From positions 496,001 to 560,000 of the forward strand of contig CBDCBO010000014.1 in assembly GCA_965214335.1 (NCBI GenBank): 64,000 bases of DNA, in the 5' to 3' direction. The stretch comes from Velthaea sp965214335. Its GTDB lineage: Bacteria > Vulcanimicrobiota > Vulcanimicrobiia > Vulcanimicrobiales > Vulcanimicrobiaceae. The position numbers and the translations under genes are program-made. Under the pieces are notes generated by a model. That model worked only from the letters and a program-made list of their open reading frames with translations. It searched no databases and was not told where the DNA came from. Below, piece after piece: positions 45,003 through 53,216 of this stretch (the stretch's first letter is position 1; each line of letters opens with the position of its first letter).

Positions 45003-45836
45003 TCAAAACGGCTTTTGTGAGCCGGGCTCGCAAACCATGATCTCAACCTCGGCCGCATCGAGCGCTGCCCGCAGCGCGTCGTCGGGCATGACGTCGGTGA
45101 CAAAATGCTCGACGTTTTTAAGCTCGGCGATCCACGCAAACGCCCCGACGTTACATTTGCTCCCGTCGGCTACCACGATCGTACGCCGTGAGGTCTCCAT
45201 GATCGCGCGCGTCGCATGCGCTTCTTCGATCGTACCGGTCGAAAAGCCGGCGGCGCAAATTCCGGCCACTCCAATCACGGCCGTGTTGACGTTGATGAGC
45301 GGCATCGACGTAAAGCCGTTGAAACCAACGACGCTCTGCGTGCTCTGCAGATACGTGCCGCCTAACAGATACACGGCCCAAAGGCAGCGCTCCGGAAGCG
45401 CCGACAGGACGCGGAGATTGTTGGAGACGATCGTGAGATCGCGGCGCTCATGTAATTCGGCGACAAAATACGTTGTCGTCGATCCGCCGTTAACGATCAG
45501 CGTTTCACCATCGCGAATAAGACCGGCGGCGGCCTTGCCGATGCGCTGCTTCGCACTCACCCGCGCGTCCATGCGGCTGCTCAGCGGCGTATTGGTCATG
45601 ACCGTCCGGTCCGCCGATACGGCACCGCCATGGGTGCGCACGATGAGTCGGCGGGCTTCGAGCTGCGTCAAGTCGCGTCGAATCGTATCGCGGGAAACAC
45701 CGAACCGCGAGACAAGTTCGCTGACCGTTACCTGTCCGGTTTCATTGACTAGCTCGACAAGCTTCGTCTGGCGCGTCGCCGGTAAGTCACCGCTCGCAGG
45801 ATCGAGGTCGTCACGCTGACCGTTGAAGTGGTTCAC
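45003..45836 (-). CDS. DeoR family transcriptional regulator
   Basis: 277 residues from GTG 45836, preceded by GAGGGG. The N-terminal helix-turn-helix VTVSELVSRFGVSRDTIRRD (near residues 36-55) is followed by LIVRTHGGAV and a DeoR C-terminal sugar-phosphate-sensing domain (DGETLIVNGGSTTTYFVAEL near 110). It is divergent from the ADP-dependent kinase and aldolase-like genes, with heptamer repeats in between. DeoR regulators usually respond to a phosphorylated sugar, which fits the kinase as source of the signal. Confidence 0.93.
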   Translation of the reverse strand: MNHFNGQRDDLDPASGDLPATRQTKLVELVNETGQVTVSELVSRFGVSRDTIRRDLTQLEARRLIVRTHGGAVSADRTVMTNTPLSSRMDARVSAKQRIGKAAAGLIRDGETLIVNGGSTTTYFVAELHERRDLTIVSNNLRVLSALPERCLWAVYLLGGTYLQSTQSVVGFNGFTSMPLINVNTAVIGVAGICAAGFSTGTIEEAHATRAIMETSRRTIVVADGSKCNVGAFAWIAELKNVEHFVTDVMPDDALRAALDAAEVEIMVCEPGSQKPF

Positions 45837-45902
45837 ATCGTCCCCTCGATTGCCGTAGGTGTCGCGTCCCGCCGAACCTTCGCCTTGCGCCGCGAACCGC
45901 GG

Positions 45903-45960
45903 TGCGTTTGCAGGAAAGATTAGCCTAAAACGCAGATAAACGCAACATCGCGCATATAAG
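45903..45960. promoter_or_regulatory. Heptamer repeats in the DeoR/kinase divergent promoter region
   Basis: TGCGTTT at 45903-45909 and its inverse AAACGCA at 45928-45934 and 45938-45944. The two direct copies start exactly 10 bases apart, one DNA turn. TATAAG at 45955-45960, 27 bases before the kinase start, could be its -10. The arrangement suggests an operator of the DeoR-type protein encoded at one side. No clear -35 was found. Confidence 0.5.
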
Positions 45961-45987
45961 CGCACGCATCGATGCCCCTATCGGGCA

Positions 45988-47283
45988 ATGGTGCGTGCGA
46001 TCGGAGCAAGTTTGGATTCCTGGCAAGCGGCCTACGCTAACGTTCTCGATGGCCTCCAAGCCGTCGCGTCGACTGCGCGCCCGACGCTCTGCGGGCTTTC
46101 CGTCTGCGTCGATGCGATGGTCTCGCTGCATGACGCCGGAGCGCTGTTCGACGCGGCTCATCCGCCCGAGGCGGTCCGCTTCGCCGCTGCCCTGCTGCAA
46201 CGTGCGGCAGCCGGAGTCGGCGGCGAAGTCCGTGTCGATTGGCCGGACGGTCCGGGCTGGCTCGATGAGCAGCTGCCTTTCAAGCTCGACTTGGGCGGAA
46301 CGGCCGCGCATGCCGCCCGTGCACTCGCGACGCTCGGGGCACCGGCGTTGCTGGCCCTCGAAACACGCAGTCCCGAACAGCTTGCACTTCTTCACCCGGA
46401 GATCTGGCTCGCGCATGCGGGACGAGCCGTGCCGGCGGAATCGATTCAACCAGACCATCGGAACGCGCCGAAAATCTATATTTTCGAATATACCAAGGAT
46501 CGCGCGATCGGCGAGGTCGTGCCTCCCCGCTCGTCCCGCATCATCGTCCGTTTCACCGATCCGGGCCTCGAAAACGACGCGGAATTCTGGGAACTTAGCA
46601 GCCGGCTCGCGCCGCATGCCGGCGCGGCGCTGCTCGCCGGCTTCAATACCATTGGCGCCGGTGATCTCGCAACGGCGCTCGCAAACACGCGCAAACTCGC
46701 GCGCAGCTGGTGCGACGCAAAACTTCCCATGATTCACTTGGAACTTGGCGGATACGATCGCCCGCAGTATCGCGACCGCGTTCTCGTCGAGTTGAGCGAC
46801 TACGTGACATCGCTTGGCTTAAGCCTGTCCGAACTGGGTGCACTGGTTCGCGACCACAACCTGCTCGGAGATGATGTGGCCGGCAACATGTGCGCGCTCG
46901 GCGCGACGTATGGGTTGCGGCGGGTGTGCGTCCATGCCGACGAGTGGTCGGCGACCGCAACGCTCGACGATCCGCAACGTGAACGCGACGCGTTGCTGGT
47001 GGGAAATTTGCTGGCCAGCTCGCGCGCGGCGCACGGTCGACCAATACGTCCACGTTCGCTACCGGCGGACGCGGTTTTTGCAACACCGCCGCTATCAACG
47101 CGTTCCCTTGGACCGTGGAATATCGTCGTTTGCGCCGCACCATATCTCGCCCACCCGAGCGCGACCGTCGGGCTCGGCGACACCTTTACGGCCGGCTGTC
47201 TCTTGATGCTGGGCCGGCACCATAGCCAAAGCCAGCTAACGAAACCTCTGTATCGACGTAACGAAGGACGGATCGACTTATGA
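45988..47283 (+). CDS. ADP-dependent phosphofructokinase/glucokinase family protein
   Basis: 431 residues. The ADP-specific sugar kinase fold is indicated by LDLGGTAAHAARALATLG near residue 100, LAGFNTIG near 218, the IHLELGGYDRPQ segment near 251 that precedes a SLGLSLSELGAL stretch (compare SxGMNExEL in archaeal enzymes), and the catalytic VGLGDTFTAGCLL near 405 holding the GxGD base. These enzymes use ADP instead of ATP and are mostly archaeal. The substrate may be any sugar or sugar phosphate. It overlaps the aldolase-like gene by four bases, and a DeoR-type regulator is divergent. Confidence 0.8.
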   Translation: MVRAIGASLDSWQAAYANVLDGLQAVASTARPTLCGLSVCVDAMVSLHDAGALFDAAHPPEAVRFAAALLQRAAAGVGGEVRVDWPDGPGWLDEQLPFKLDLGGTAAHAARALATLGAPALLALETRSPEQLALLHPEIWLAHAGRAVPAESIQPDHRNAPKIYIFEYTKDRAIGEVVPPRSSRIIVRFTDPGLENDAEFWELSSRLAPHAGAALLAGFNTIGAGDLATALANTRKLARSWCDAKLPMIHLELGGYDRPQYRDRVLVELSDYVTSLGLSLSELGALVRDHNLLGDDVAGNMCALGATYGLRRVCVHADEWSATATLDDPQRERDALLVGNLLASSRAAHGRPIRPRSLPADAVFATPPLSTRSLGPWNIVVCAAPYLAHPSATVGLGDTFTAGCLLMLGRHHSQSQLTKPLYRRNEGRIDL

Positions 47284-48329
47284 AAAAGATTGACGCGAAA
47301 CTAAGCAACATCCGGGCGGGGCGCTACACCCGCGCCGACTTTATGATCGCCGATGCGAAAGACGCCGATATGGGTGGCGGCATCGGTATGGCGGGACCGC
47401 GGCGCCGGCCCGACGGCAGTGTCGACGGCATGCGAACGCGCCGCGACTACCTTGACGCTATTACGGCGCTCGTGCAGCAAGATATTATCGACATCTCGCT
47501 CATGTCAGCGTCCAACCTCGAGGTGCTGATCGAAGAAGGCGTGTTTGCAACCAGCGGCGTGCAGCCGGCGATTCGCCTCAACGAAACGACCGACGTTTTC
47601 GGCGGTATACGACACAACAACTACACGAGTCGGATGTCCGTCCCGCACCGCTCGGCGGTTCTAAGTCGCGCGATGTACGGCAGCAGCAAGCCGCAGCCAC
47701 ATAGCCCGATCGTCGGTACCGATCTTGGTCTCTATTCAATGACCTTCAACAACGATCTGGATGCGGATCTTCTGACACTCGAGACGTTTAAGGACTTTCG
47801 TGCCGAAGCATCCGCAGTCGGCTTCCGGTATTTTCTCGAGGTGTTCAACCCGAATGCACCGGTCGGTCTCGATGCCGCAAAAATCCCGGGCTTCGTCAAC
47901 GACCACATCGTGCGATCGCTAGCCGGCGTCGTAAAAGCGGATCGGCCGCAATTTCTCAAGATTCCGTACAACGGCCCGCAAGCACTCGAGGAACTTACGC
48001 AGTTCGATCCGACGGTCGTGGTCGGTGTTCTGGGCGGTGGTGCCGGCACGACGCGCGATGCGTTCGAGCTCGTGTATCAAGCCGAACGCCACGGTGGGCG
48101 GCTCGCCCTCTTCGGTCGCAAGATCAATCTTGCGGAATCTCCGCTCGCACTCGTCGCTCTCATGCGCGAAGTTGCGCTGGGCACCATCGAACCGTCCGCC
48201 GCCGTACGTGCGTATCACGGAACGCTGCAATCGCAAGGCATACGACCCGCCCGCGCGCTCGATGACGACGTGCGGATCACCGAAGCGCCCTTGACGATCG
48301 CACCATCCGCCGAACTCGTTCACCACTGA
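47280..48329 (+). CDS. Aldolase-like TIM-barrel protein, unknown substrate
   Basis: 349 residues. I do not recognise a named enzyme, but the second half has a class I aldolase-like pattern: FLEVFNPN near residue 186, QFLKIPYNGPQALEEL near 222 with a candidate Schiff-base Lys, then VVVGVLGGGAGTTRDAFEL near 240 and LALFGRKINLAE near 272, in line with phosphate-binding loops of DhnA/LsrF-type barrels. The gene is translationally coupled (ATGA) to the ADP-dependent kinase. The simplest reading is phosphorylation of a sugar followed by aldol cleavage. The N-terminal GGGIGMAGP segment is unusual for the group. Confidence 0.65.
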   Translation: MKKIDAKLSNIRAGRYTRADFMIADAKDADMGGGIGMAGPRRRPDGSVDGMRTRRDYLDAITALVQQDIIDISLMSASNLEVLIEEGVFATSGVQPAIRLNETTDVFGGIRHNNYTSRMSVPHRSAVLSRAMYGSSKPQPHSPIVGTDLGLYSMTFNNDLDADLLTLETFKDFRAEASAVGFRYFLEVFNPNAPVGLDAAKIPGFVNDHIVRSLAGVVKADRPQFLKIPYNGPQALEELTQFDPTVVVGVLGGGAGTTRDAFELVYQAERHGGRLALFGRKINLAESPLALVALMREVALGTIEPSAAVRAYHGTLQSQGIRPARALDDDVRITEAPLTIAPSAELVHH

Positions 48330-48517
48330 CCGAAGGTGCTCGACCCGGTATCGTGCGCTGCGCTAGGGCGTTTCTTCGTGGAGCGCCCAACTCGGCGTCG
48401 CACGCTCGCGAGTTGCTGCAACTCCAAGGGTCTCCGTGTTCGTGGCGGCGGTCGCGACAAAGATTTTAGCTACGATGGAGAACGTTAACAATTACCTATG
48501 AGTCAGCCCGCGTAGAC

Positions 48518-49714
48518 ATGGCCTACACGCTCGACTGGCTCAACCTCGTCGTACGCTGGTCGCACCTGATCGCCGGCGTCAGTTGGATCGGTGCGTCGCT
48601 CTACTTCGTTTGGCTCGACAACCATCTGCAGCCACCCAAGAATGCCGCCGACGCGACGAACGGCATGGCGGGTGAACTCTGGTCCGTTCACGGCGGCGGC
48701 TTCTACCACAATCAGAAGTTTCTGACCGGACCCCGGCGTGAACCGCTGCCGGCCGACTTGCATTGGTTCCAGTGGGAAGCCTATACGACATGGCTGTCGG
48801 GATTTGCGCTGTTGGCAATCGTCTATTGGGCGGCGGCCGACACGTTCCTCATCGACAAGAGCGTGCTCGACCTCACGCCGGCGCAAGCAATCGGCATCAG
48901 CATCGCAACGCTCGTCGCCGGCTGGCTCGTGTACGACGGTTTATGCCGCGCATTTGGCCGGGCGCCGAAACTGCTCGCGGTGCTGGTCTGCGCGTTCATG
49001 CTCGCCGCCGACTGGAGCTTGTTCCACGTGTTCGGCGCCCGCGCGGCGTACCTGCACGTCGGCGCGATGGCGGGCACGATCATGGTGGCGAACGTGTTCT
49101 TCGCGATCATTCCCGGTCAACGCCGGATGCTCGGCCAGATCCGCGCCGGCCGTGAACCCGATCCGGCACCCGGCATTACGGCCAAAATCCGCTCGGTCCA
49201 CAACACCTACTTCACGTTTCCGGTGCTGTTCATCATGCTCAGCAACCATTTCCCGATGACGTACGCAAATGCCAACGGCTGGCTCGTGCTGGCAGTGATT
49301 AGTGTCGCGGGCGTGCTGATCCGTCACTTCTTCGTGCTGGCGGATAGAGCACGCTACGTGCCGGCGCTACCGGTTGCCGCGGCACTCCTGTTAGGTGTTA
49401 CCGCCTTCGTCATCGCACCGCATGCGACGGCAACCGCCGATGCCGGGTCGCGCGTCGCTTTCAGCAGTGTGGCGCCGATCGTCCGCGCGCGCTGCGCCGC
49501 CTGTCACGCGGCTCATCCGGCGCAGCCGGGCTTCGCCGCGGCTCCGGCCGGCGTGCTGCTCGATACGCCCGAGCACATTGCCGCCAACGCCGGTCGCATC
49601 TACGCACAAGCCGTTGCAACGCACGCGATGCCGCTCGGCAACGTCACGCACATCACCGCTGCCGAGCGCGCCACGCTGGGTGCCTGGATCGACGGCGGAG
49701 CGACGCTGCGATGA
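48518..49714 (+). CDS. puuD: Membrane-bound urate oxidase with cytochrome c domain
   Basis: 398 residues. About eight to nine hydrophobic helices starting with NLVVRWSHLIAGVSWIGASLYF match PuuD, and the C-terminal domain holds a single CAACH haem-binding site near residue 327. PuuD oxidises urate to 5-hydroxyisourate and passes electrons to the respiratory chain through its cytochrome instead of using O2 directly. Its stop overlaps the HIU hydrolase gene (ATGA). It needs a cytochrome c maturation system, not visible here. Confidence 0.94.
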   Translation: MAYTLDWLNLVVRWSHLIAGVSWIGASLYFVWLDNHLQPPKNAADATNGMAGELWSVHGGGFYHNQKFLTGPRREPLPADLHWFQWEAYTTWLSGFALLAIVYWAAADTFLIDKSVLDLTPAQAIGISIATLVAGWLVYDGLCRAFGRAPKLLAVLVCAFMLAADWSLFHVFGARAAYLHVGAMAGTIMVANVFFAIIPGQRRMLGQIRAGREPDPAPGITAKIRSVHNTYFTFPVLFIMLSNHFPMTYANANGWLVLAVISVAGVLIRHFFVLADRARYVPALPVAAALLLGVTAFVIAPHATATADAGSRVAFSSVAPIVRARCAACHAAHPAQPGFAAAPAGVLLDTPEHIAANAGRIYAQAVATHAMPLGNVTHITAAERATLGAWIDGGATLR

Positions 49715-50043
49715 CGTTGTCGACGCATGTTCTCGATACCGCGCGCGGTCGGCCCGCCCCCGGCATCGAGATCGCCGTGTACGTGCTCGACGCCGCCGGC
49801 CGAACGCTCGTTGCGCAAGCGATTACCAACGCCGACGGGCGCACCGACGCGCCGCTGGCCACGGACGCAGCGGCCGGCGTCTACGAGATCGTCTTCGCGA
49901 CCGGCGCATATTTTGCGCGCACCGGCGACGCGACGTTCTTTGCCGAGATTCCGGTGCGTTTTATACTGGCGGCCGGCGGCGGCCGCTACCACGTACCGCT
50001 GCTGATCGCGCCGTGGAGTTACACCACCTACCGCGGGAGCTGA
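49711..50043 (+). CDS. hiuH: 5-hydroxyisourate hydrolase
   Basis: 110-residue transthyretin-like enzyme. It opens with LSTHVLDTARGRPAPGI (catalytic His) and ends with the family tail YHVPLLIAPWSYTTYRGS, both diagnostic. It converts 5-hydroxyisourate to OHCU, the substrate of UraD. Translation is coupled to puuD. No signal peptide, so cytoplasmic. Confidence 0.96.
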   Translation: MTLSTHVLDTARGRPAPGIEIAVYVLDAAGRTLVAQAITNADGRTDAPLATDAAAGVYEIVFATGAYFARTGDATFFAEIPVRFILAAGGGRYHVPLLIAPWSYTTYRGS

Positions 50044-50093
50044 GGCGCGACGGCGAGCAGGTGCGGCGCCCGCTAAGCCGGTATCGCGCGGCG

Positions 50094-52130
50094 ATGCCTA
50101 TCGTTTCGTCCGCTATCCGGCTTGCCGTCGCCGTAACGCTCTGCACCGGATTGAGTTTCGTTGCCGGTCACGCGACCGGACAAACCGCTAAACCACCGTT
50201 GCCCGAACCATTCGACGTTTCGGCGATCGACCGCAACGCAAACGCTTGTACGAATTTTTTCGCGTTCGCGACCGGCCGCTATCGCGCCGCACATCCGATT
50301 CCGGCGGCGTTCACCGAATACGGCTATATTGAGGAACTCATCGACCGGACGCGCGACATCGTGCGCGGTATCATCGTCAACGCTCAAGCGCACCCCGGTG
50401 TTCGGGGCAGTAATTCCCAAAAGATTGGTACCTTCTACGCGAGCTGCATGGACACGGCGGCGATCGAGCGGCGCGGACTTGCACCGCTGGCACCCGAGCT
50501 TGCACGTATTGCGAGACTGACTGCGCGCAACGAAATACCGGTCGAACTCGCGCGCCTGCACGCGATCGGCGTCGATGCGGGGTTTGCGTTTACTTCGTCG
50601 ACCGATATCCGCGACAGTAGTAAAATCATCGGTGAAATCGACCAGGCCGGGATCGGCCTGCCCGAGCGCGATTATTATCTGCGGCCCGATGCCGACTCGC
50701 GCAAGCTGCGCGCCCAGTACGTCCGCTACGTCACGCGGATGTTGAGCTTAGGTGGCGATGCTCGCGCCGTGGCCGATGCAAAAGCGATCGTCGCACTTGA
50801 AACGCGGTTTGCCCGCGCTTCGAAGCCGGCCGCCGATTTGCGCGAACCGGAAGCAACGTATCACCCGTTGGCCGCGCGGGCCGTCTTCGCGCTGGCGCCG
50901 CACGCTCGATTCGCGCAGTATTTACGCGCCGTCGATGTGCCCGCGGGCCGGATCAACGTGGCCGAGCCGGCCTTCTTGCGGACGGTCGATCGAGCCCTGG
51001 TGGAAACGCCGCTCGCGACGTGGAAAGCCTATTTACGCTGGCGTCTGCTCGATACATTCGCGCCGACCTTACCGGCGCGTTTCGAGCTCGAAAGCTTTCA
51101 ATTCCGCGGCCGCGTTCTCAACGGTGCCCAAGCGCAGTTGCCGCGCTGGAAGCGCTGCGTCACCGCGACGGGCACGCTGCTCGGTGAAGCCGTCGGCGAG
51201 GAATACGTCGCGCGCACCTTCTCACCCGATGCCAAAGCTCGTGCACTCGACATGACGCGGCGCATCAAAGAAGCCTATCGCGCCGAGATGAGCGCCCTGG
51301 GCTGGATGACGCCGGTGACCAAACGCATCGCGATTGCGAAGCTCGATGCAATGGGCCTCAAAGTCGGGTATCCCGCCGTTTGGCGTAGCTTCGCCGGCTA
51401 TGACGTGGCGTCCGACGGGTACGCGAACAACGTTGCGCGCGGACAGGCGTTCGATCGCCGCTATCAACTCGCGAAGATCGATCGGCCGGTCAATCGAGCC
51501 GAGTGGTACATGACGCCGCAAACAGTCAACGCCTATAACGATACGCAGCGCAACGAGATCGTGCTGCCCGCCGCGCAATTGCAGCGGCCGTTCTACGACC
51601 CGGCCGTCGACGACGCGGCGAATCTCGGTTCGACCGGGGCCGGAACCGTGGGCCATGAGATGACGCACGGCTTCGACGATGAGGGCCACAAATTTGACGC
51701 GCACGGTAATCTGCGTAATTGGTGGACGCCACGCGACTTAGCCCAATTCGACCGGCGTGCACAGTGCGTCATCAAGCAGTTCGATCGCACCGTTGCCGTT
51801 GGAACGGTGCACTATCAAGGCCGGCTCGTTTCGGGTGAAGCGATTGCCGATTTGGGCGGCCTGGTGATCGGCTATCGCGCTTTGGAATCATCGCTTGCCG
51901 GCGCGCCGCACACGGCCGTCGGCGGCTTTACACCGGAGCAGCGCTATTTTCTCGCCTTCGCGCAGTCGTGGGCCGAATCGGTCCGGCCCGAAGCGGCCCG
52001 CACCGAAGCGCTCGGCGACCCACATCCACTGCCGCGCGACCGCGTGAACCAAACCGTCGCTAACGTTCCCGCCTGGTACGCGGCATTTCATTGCGCGCCG
52101 CCGCCGCGGCCGGTGTGCGCGATTTGGTGA
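50094..52130 (+). CDS. M13 family (neprilysin/PepO) zinc endopeptidase
   Basis: 678 residues from ATG 50094, with a signal-like hydrophobic N-terminus ending near GHATGQT. The M13 hallmarks are intact: zinc motif HEMTH (near residue 522), third ligand Glu in GEAIADLGGL near 582, substrate-binding NAYNDTQRNEIVLPA near 480, and the C-terminal CxxW-like end PVCAIW. It would cleave peptides in the periplasm or outside. It is a separate gene behind hiuH (50 bases), and no role in urate breakdown is apparent. Confidence 0.93.
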   Translation: MPIVSSAIRLAVAVTLCTGLSFVAGHATGQTAKPPLPEPFDVSAIDRNANACTNFFAFATGRYRAAHPIPAAFTEYGYIEELIDRTRDIVRGIIVNAQAHPGVRGSNSQKIGTFYASCMDTAAIERRGLAPLAPELARIARLTARNEIPVELARLHAIGVDAGFAFTSSTDIRDSSKIIGEIDQAGIGLPERDYYLRPDADSRKLRAQYVRYVTRMLSLGGDARAVADAKAIVALETRFARASKPAADLREPEATYHPLAARAVFALAPHARFAQYLRAVDVPAGRINVAEPAFLRTVDRALVETPLATWKAYLRWRLLDTFAPTLPARFELESFQFRGRVLNGAQAQLPRWKRCVTATGTLLGEAVGEEYVARTFSPDAKARALDMTRRIKEAYRAEMSALGWMTPVTKRIAIAKLDAMGLKVGYPAVWRSFAGYDVASDGYANNVARGQAFDRRYQLAKIDRPVNRAEWYMTPQTVNAYNDTQRNEIVLPAAQLQRPFYDPAVDDAANLGSTGAGTVGHEMTHGFDDEGHKFDAHGNLRNWWTPRDLAQFDRRAQCVIKQFDRTVAVGTVHYQGRLVSGEAIADLGGLVIGYRALESSLAGAPHTAVGGFTPEQRYFLAFAQSWAESVRPEAARTEALGDPHPLPRDRVNQTVANVPAWYAAFHCAPPPRPVCAIW

Positions 52131-52274
52131 CTAGCATGGAAAGACCGGCGCTGCGACAACCGTGGAGTTACGCCAAGCGTCCTCCGCGGCACACAGCGGG
52201 CACAGGTGCGAATCCGGACGGCCGACGAGCCGTCCAAAGGTTTGATGACAGCGCAGACATGTAACGAACAGCAT
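52131..52274 (-). CDS. 47-residue zinc-ribbon protein
   Basis: ATG 52274 opens a short frame beginning MLFVTCLRCHQTF. Two CxxC knuckles (C6-LR-C9 and C25-PL-C28) separated by 15 residues form a classical four-cysteine zinc ribbon. GGTGGAGGT lies 13 or more bases upstream, somewhat far. The gene ends directly against the M13 stop codon on the other strand. Related small zinc ribbons are often found in Eremiobacterota, Chloroflexi and Actinobacteria genomes, but no function is known. The paired knuckles argue against a chance frame. Confidence 0.6.
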   Translation of the reverse strand: MLFVTCLRCHQTFGRLVGRPDSHLCPLCAAEDAWRNSTVVAAPVFPC

Positions 52275-52381
52275 CGGCAGCGAATGACCTCCACCATTCG
52301 TTTCGGCCGGCGGGCCGATGAATCTGCGCCGCCCGACCCCGGTCTACCATAACCTAACGAAGCGAGCGAAAAGGACCCGGC

Positions 52382-52846
52382 ATGCAAGGTAAGGCGAATT
52401 TCCGCGGGCATCCACTGCACCTGATGCTCATCTCGTTTCCCGTCGCATTTTGGACCGGAGCCCTTGCCACTGATGCCGGCGGCGCCGTGACGCACGACAG
52501 CTTTTGGTTTCGCATGAGTGTGGTGCTCATCGCGATGGGAACCGGCACTGCCGTGCTGGCCGCGATCTGCGGCTATATCGATTACCGGACCGTTCGGCTA
52601 ACGCGCAAAGCGCGCAGTGTGGCGACCGGACACATGCTGTGGAGCATCGCCGCAACCGTCGTGTTCGGACTGGCACTCGCGGCCCGAGCGAACGCCTGGC
52701 AATCGGGTTGGGGCATCGCCCTCACCATTGTCGGCGCGCTGCTGCTGCTCGTCGGCGGCTATCTGGGCAGCGAATTATCCAACCGCTTTCGCGTCGGCAT
52801 ACTCGACCCGCACCTGGCCGTTCCGATTACGCGCGCGCGGCCTTGA
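52382..52846 (+). CDS. DUF2231 membrane protein
   Basis: 154 residues, four hydrophobic helices, and the DUF2231 signature GHPLHLMLISFPVAFWTG near residue 9. The family is usually found near redox or c-type cytochrome genes and may act as a quinone- or haem-linked membrane protein, though it is uncharacterised. Its last 20 bases overlap the convergent gamma-glutamylcyclotransferase-like gene. Confidence 0.88.
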   Translation: MQGKANFRGHPLHLMLISFPVAFWTGALATDAGGAVTHDSFWFRMSVVLIAMGTGTAVLAAICGYIDYRTVRLTRKARSVATGHMLWSIAATVVFGLALAARANAWQSGWGIALTIVGALLLLVGGYLGSELSNRFRVGILDPHLAVPITRARP

Positions 52847-53216
52847 AGCTGGCCCAGCCGCCGAAGTGCGAAATATCGGCATAGCCGCGTGCCTCGATGA
52901 CATCGCGCGGATAAATCATCGCGGAGATGCTCGTGCCATCGTCAAGCCGGATCGGCGCTTCGTAGAGATCGGGTGGTTCGCTGGCGATGAGTTCCGTGTG
53001 CTGTTCGGCGCTCAAGGCATACACTTCGCCTTTGATCGCGACACCGCCACTGGGAACTTCGTAGATCCCCGGATGCTTATCTTCAACGGAGTGCAAGCGG
53101 TAGATCGGCGCGGTAACGGCCTCTCGCACGAACGTCGCGCCGCCCAGGTTCGCGTGATCGGGTTGACCGCGCAGCGCCGAACCGCAAATAAAGAACAACA
53201 TCGTCGCCTCACTCAC
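52827..53216 (-). CDS. Gamma-glutamylcyclotransferase-like / allophanate hydrolase C-terminal-like protein
   Basis: 129 residues. The start MLFFICGSALRGQPDHANL resembles the C-terminal domain of allophanate hydrolase (AtzF), a gamma-glutamylcyclotransferase fold, with YRLHSVEDKHPGIYEV and GEVYALSA strands. The amidase part of AtzF is absent, so ring or urea-derivative hydrolysis by the full enzyme cannot occur. It overlaps allC by four bases and is the last gene of the allantoin operon. Role in processing ureidoglycine-type products is inferred from location. Confidence 0.75.
   Translation of the reverse strand: MSEATMLFFICGSALRGQPDHANLGGATFVREAVTAPIYRLHSVEDKHPGIYEVPSGGVAIKGEVYALSAEQHTELIASEPPDLYEAPIRLDDGTSISAMIYPRDVIEARGYADISHFGGWASFKAARA

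Noticed and set aside
48498..48515. Five-codon frame ATG-AGT-CAG-CCC-GCG-TAG two bases before puuD
   Set aside because: Nearest GGAG is 17 bases away and such mini-frames occur often by chance; no attenuation structure was evident.
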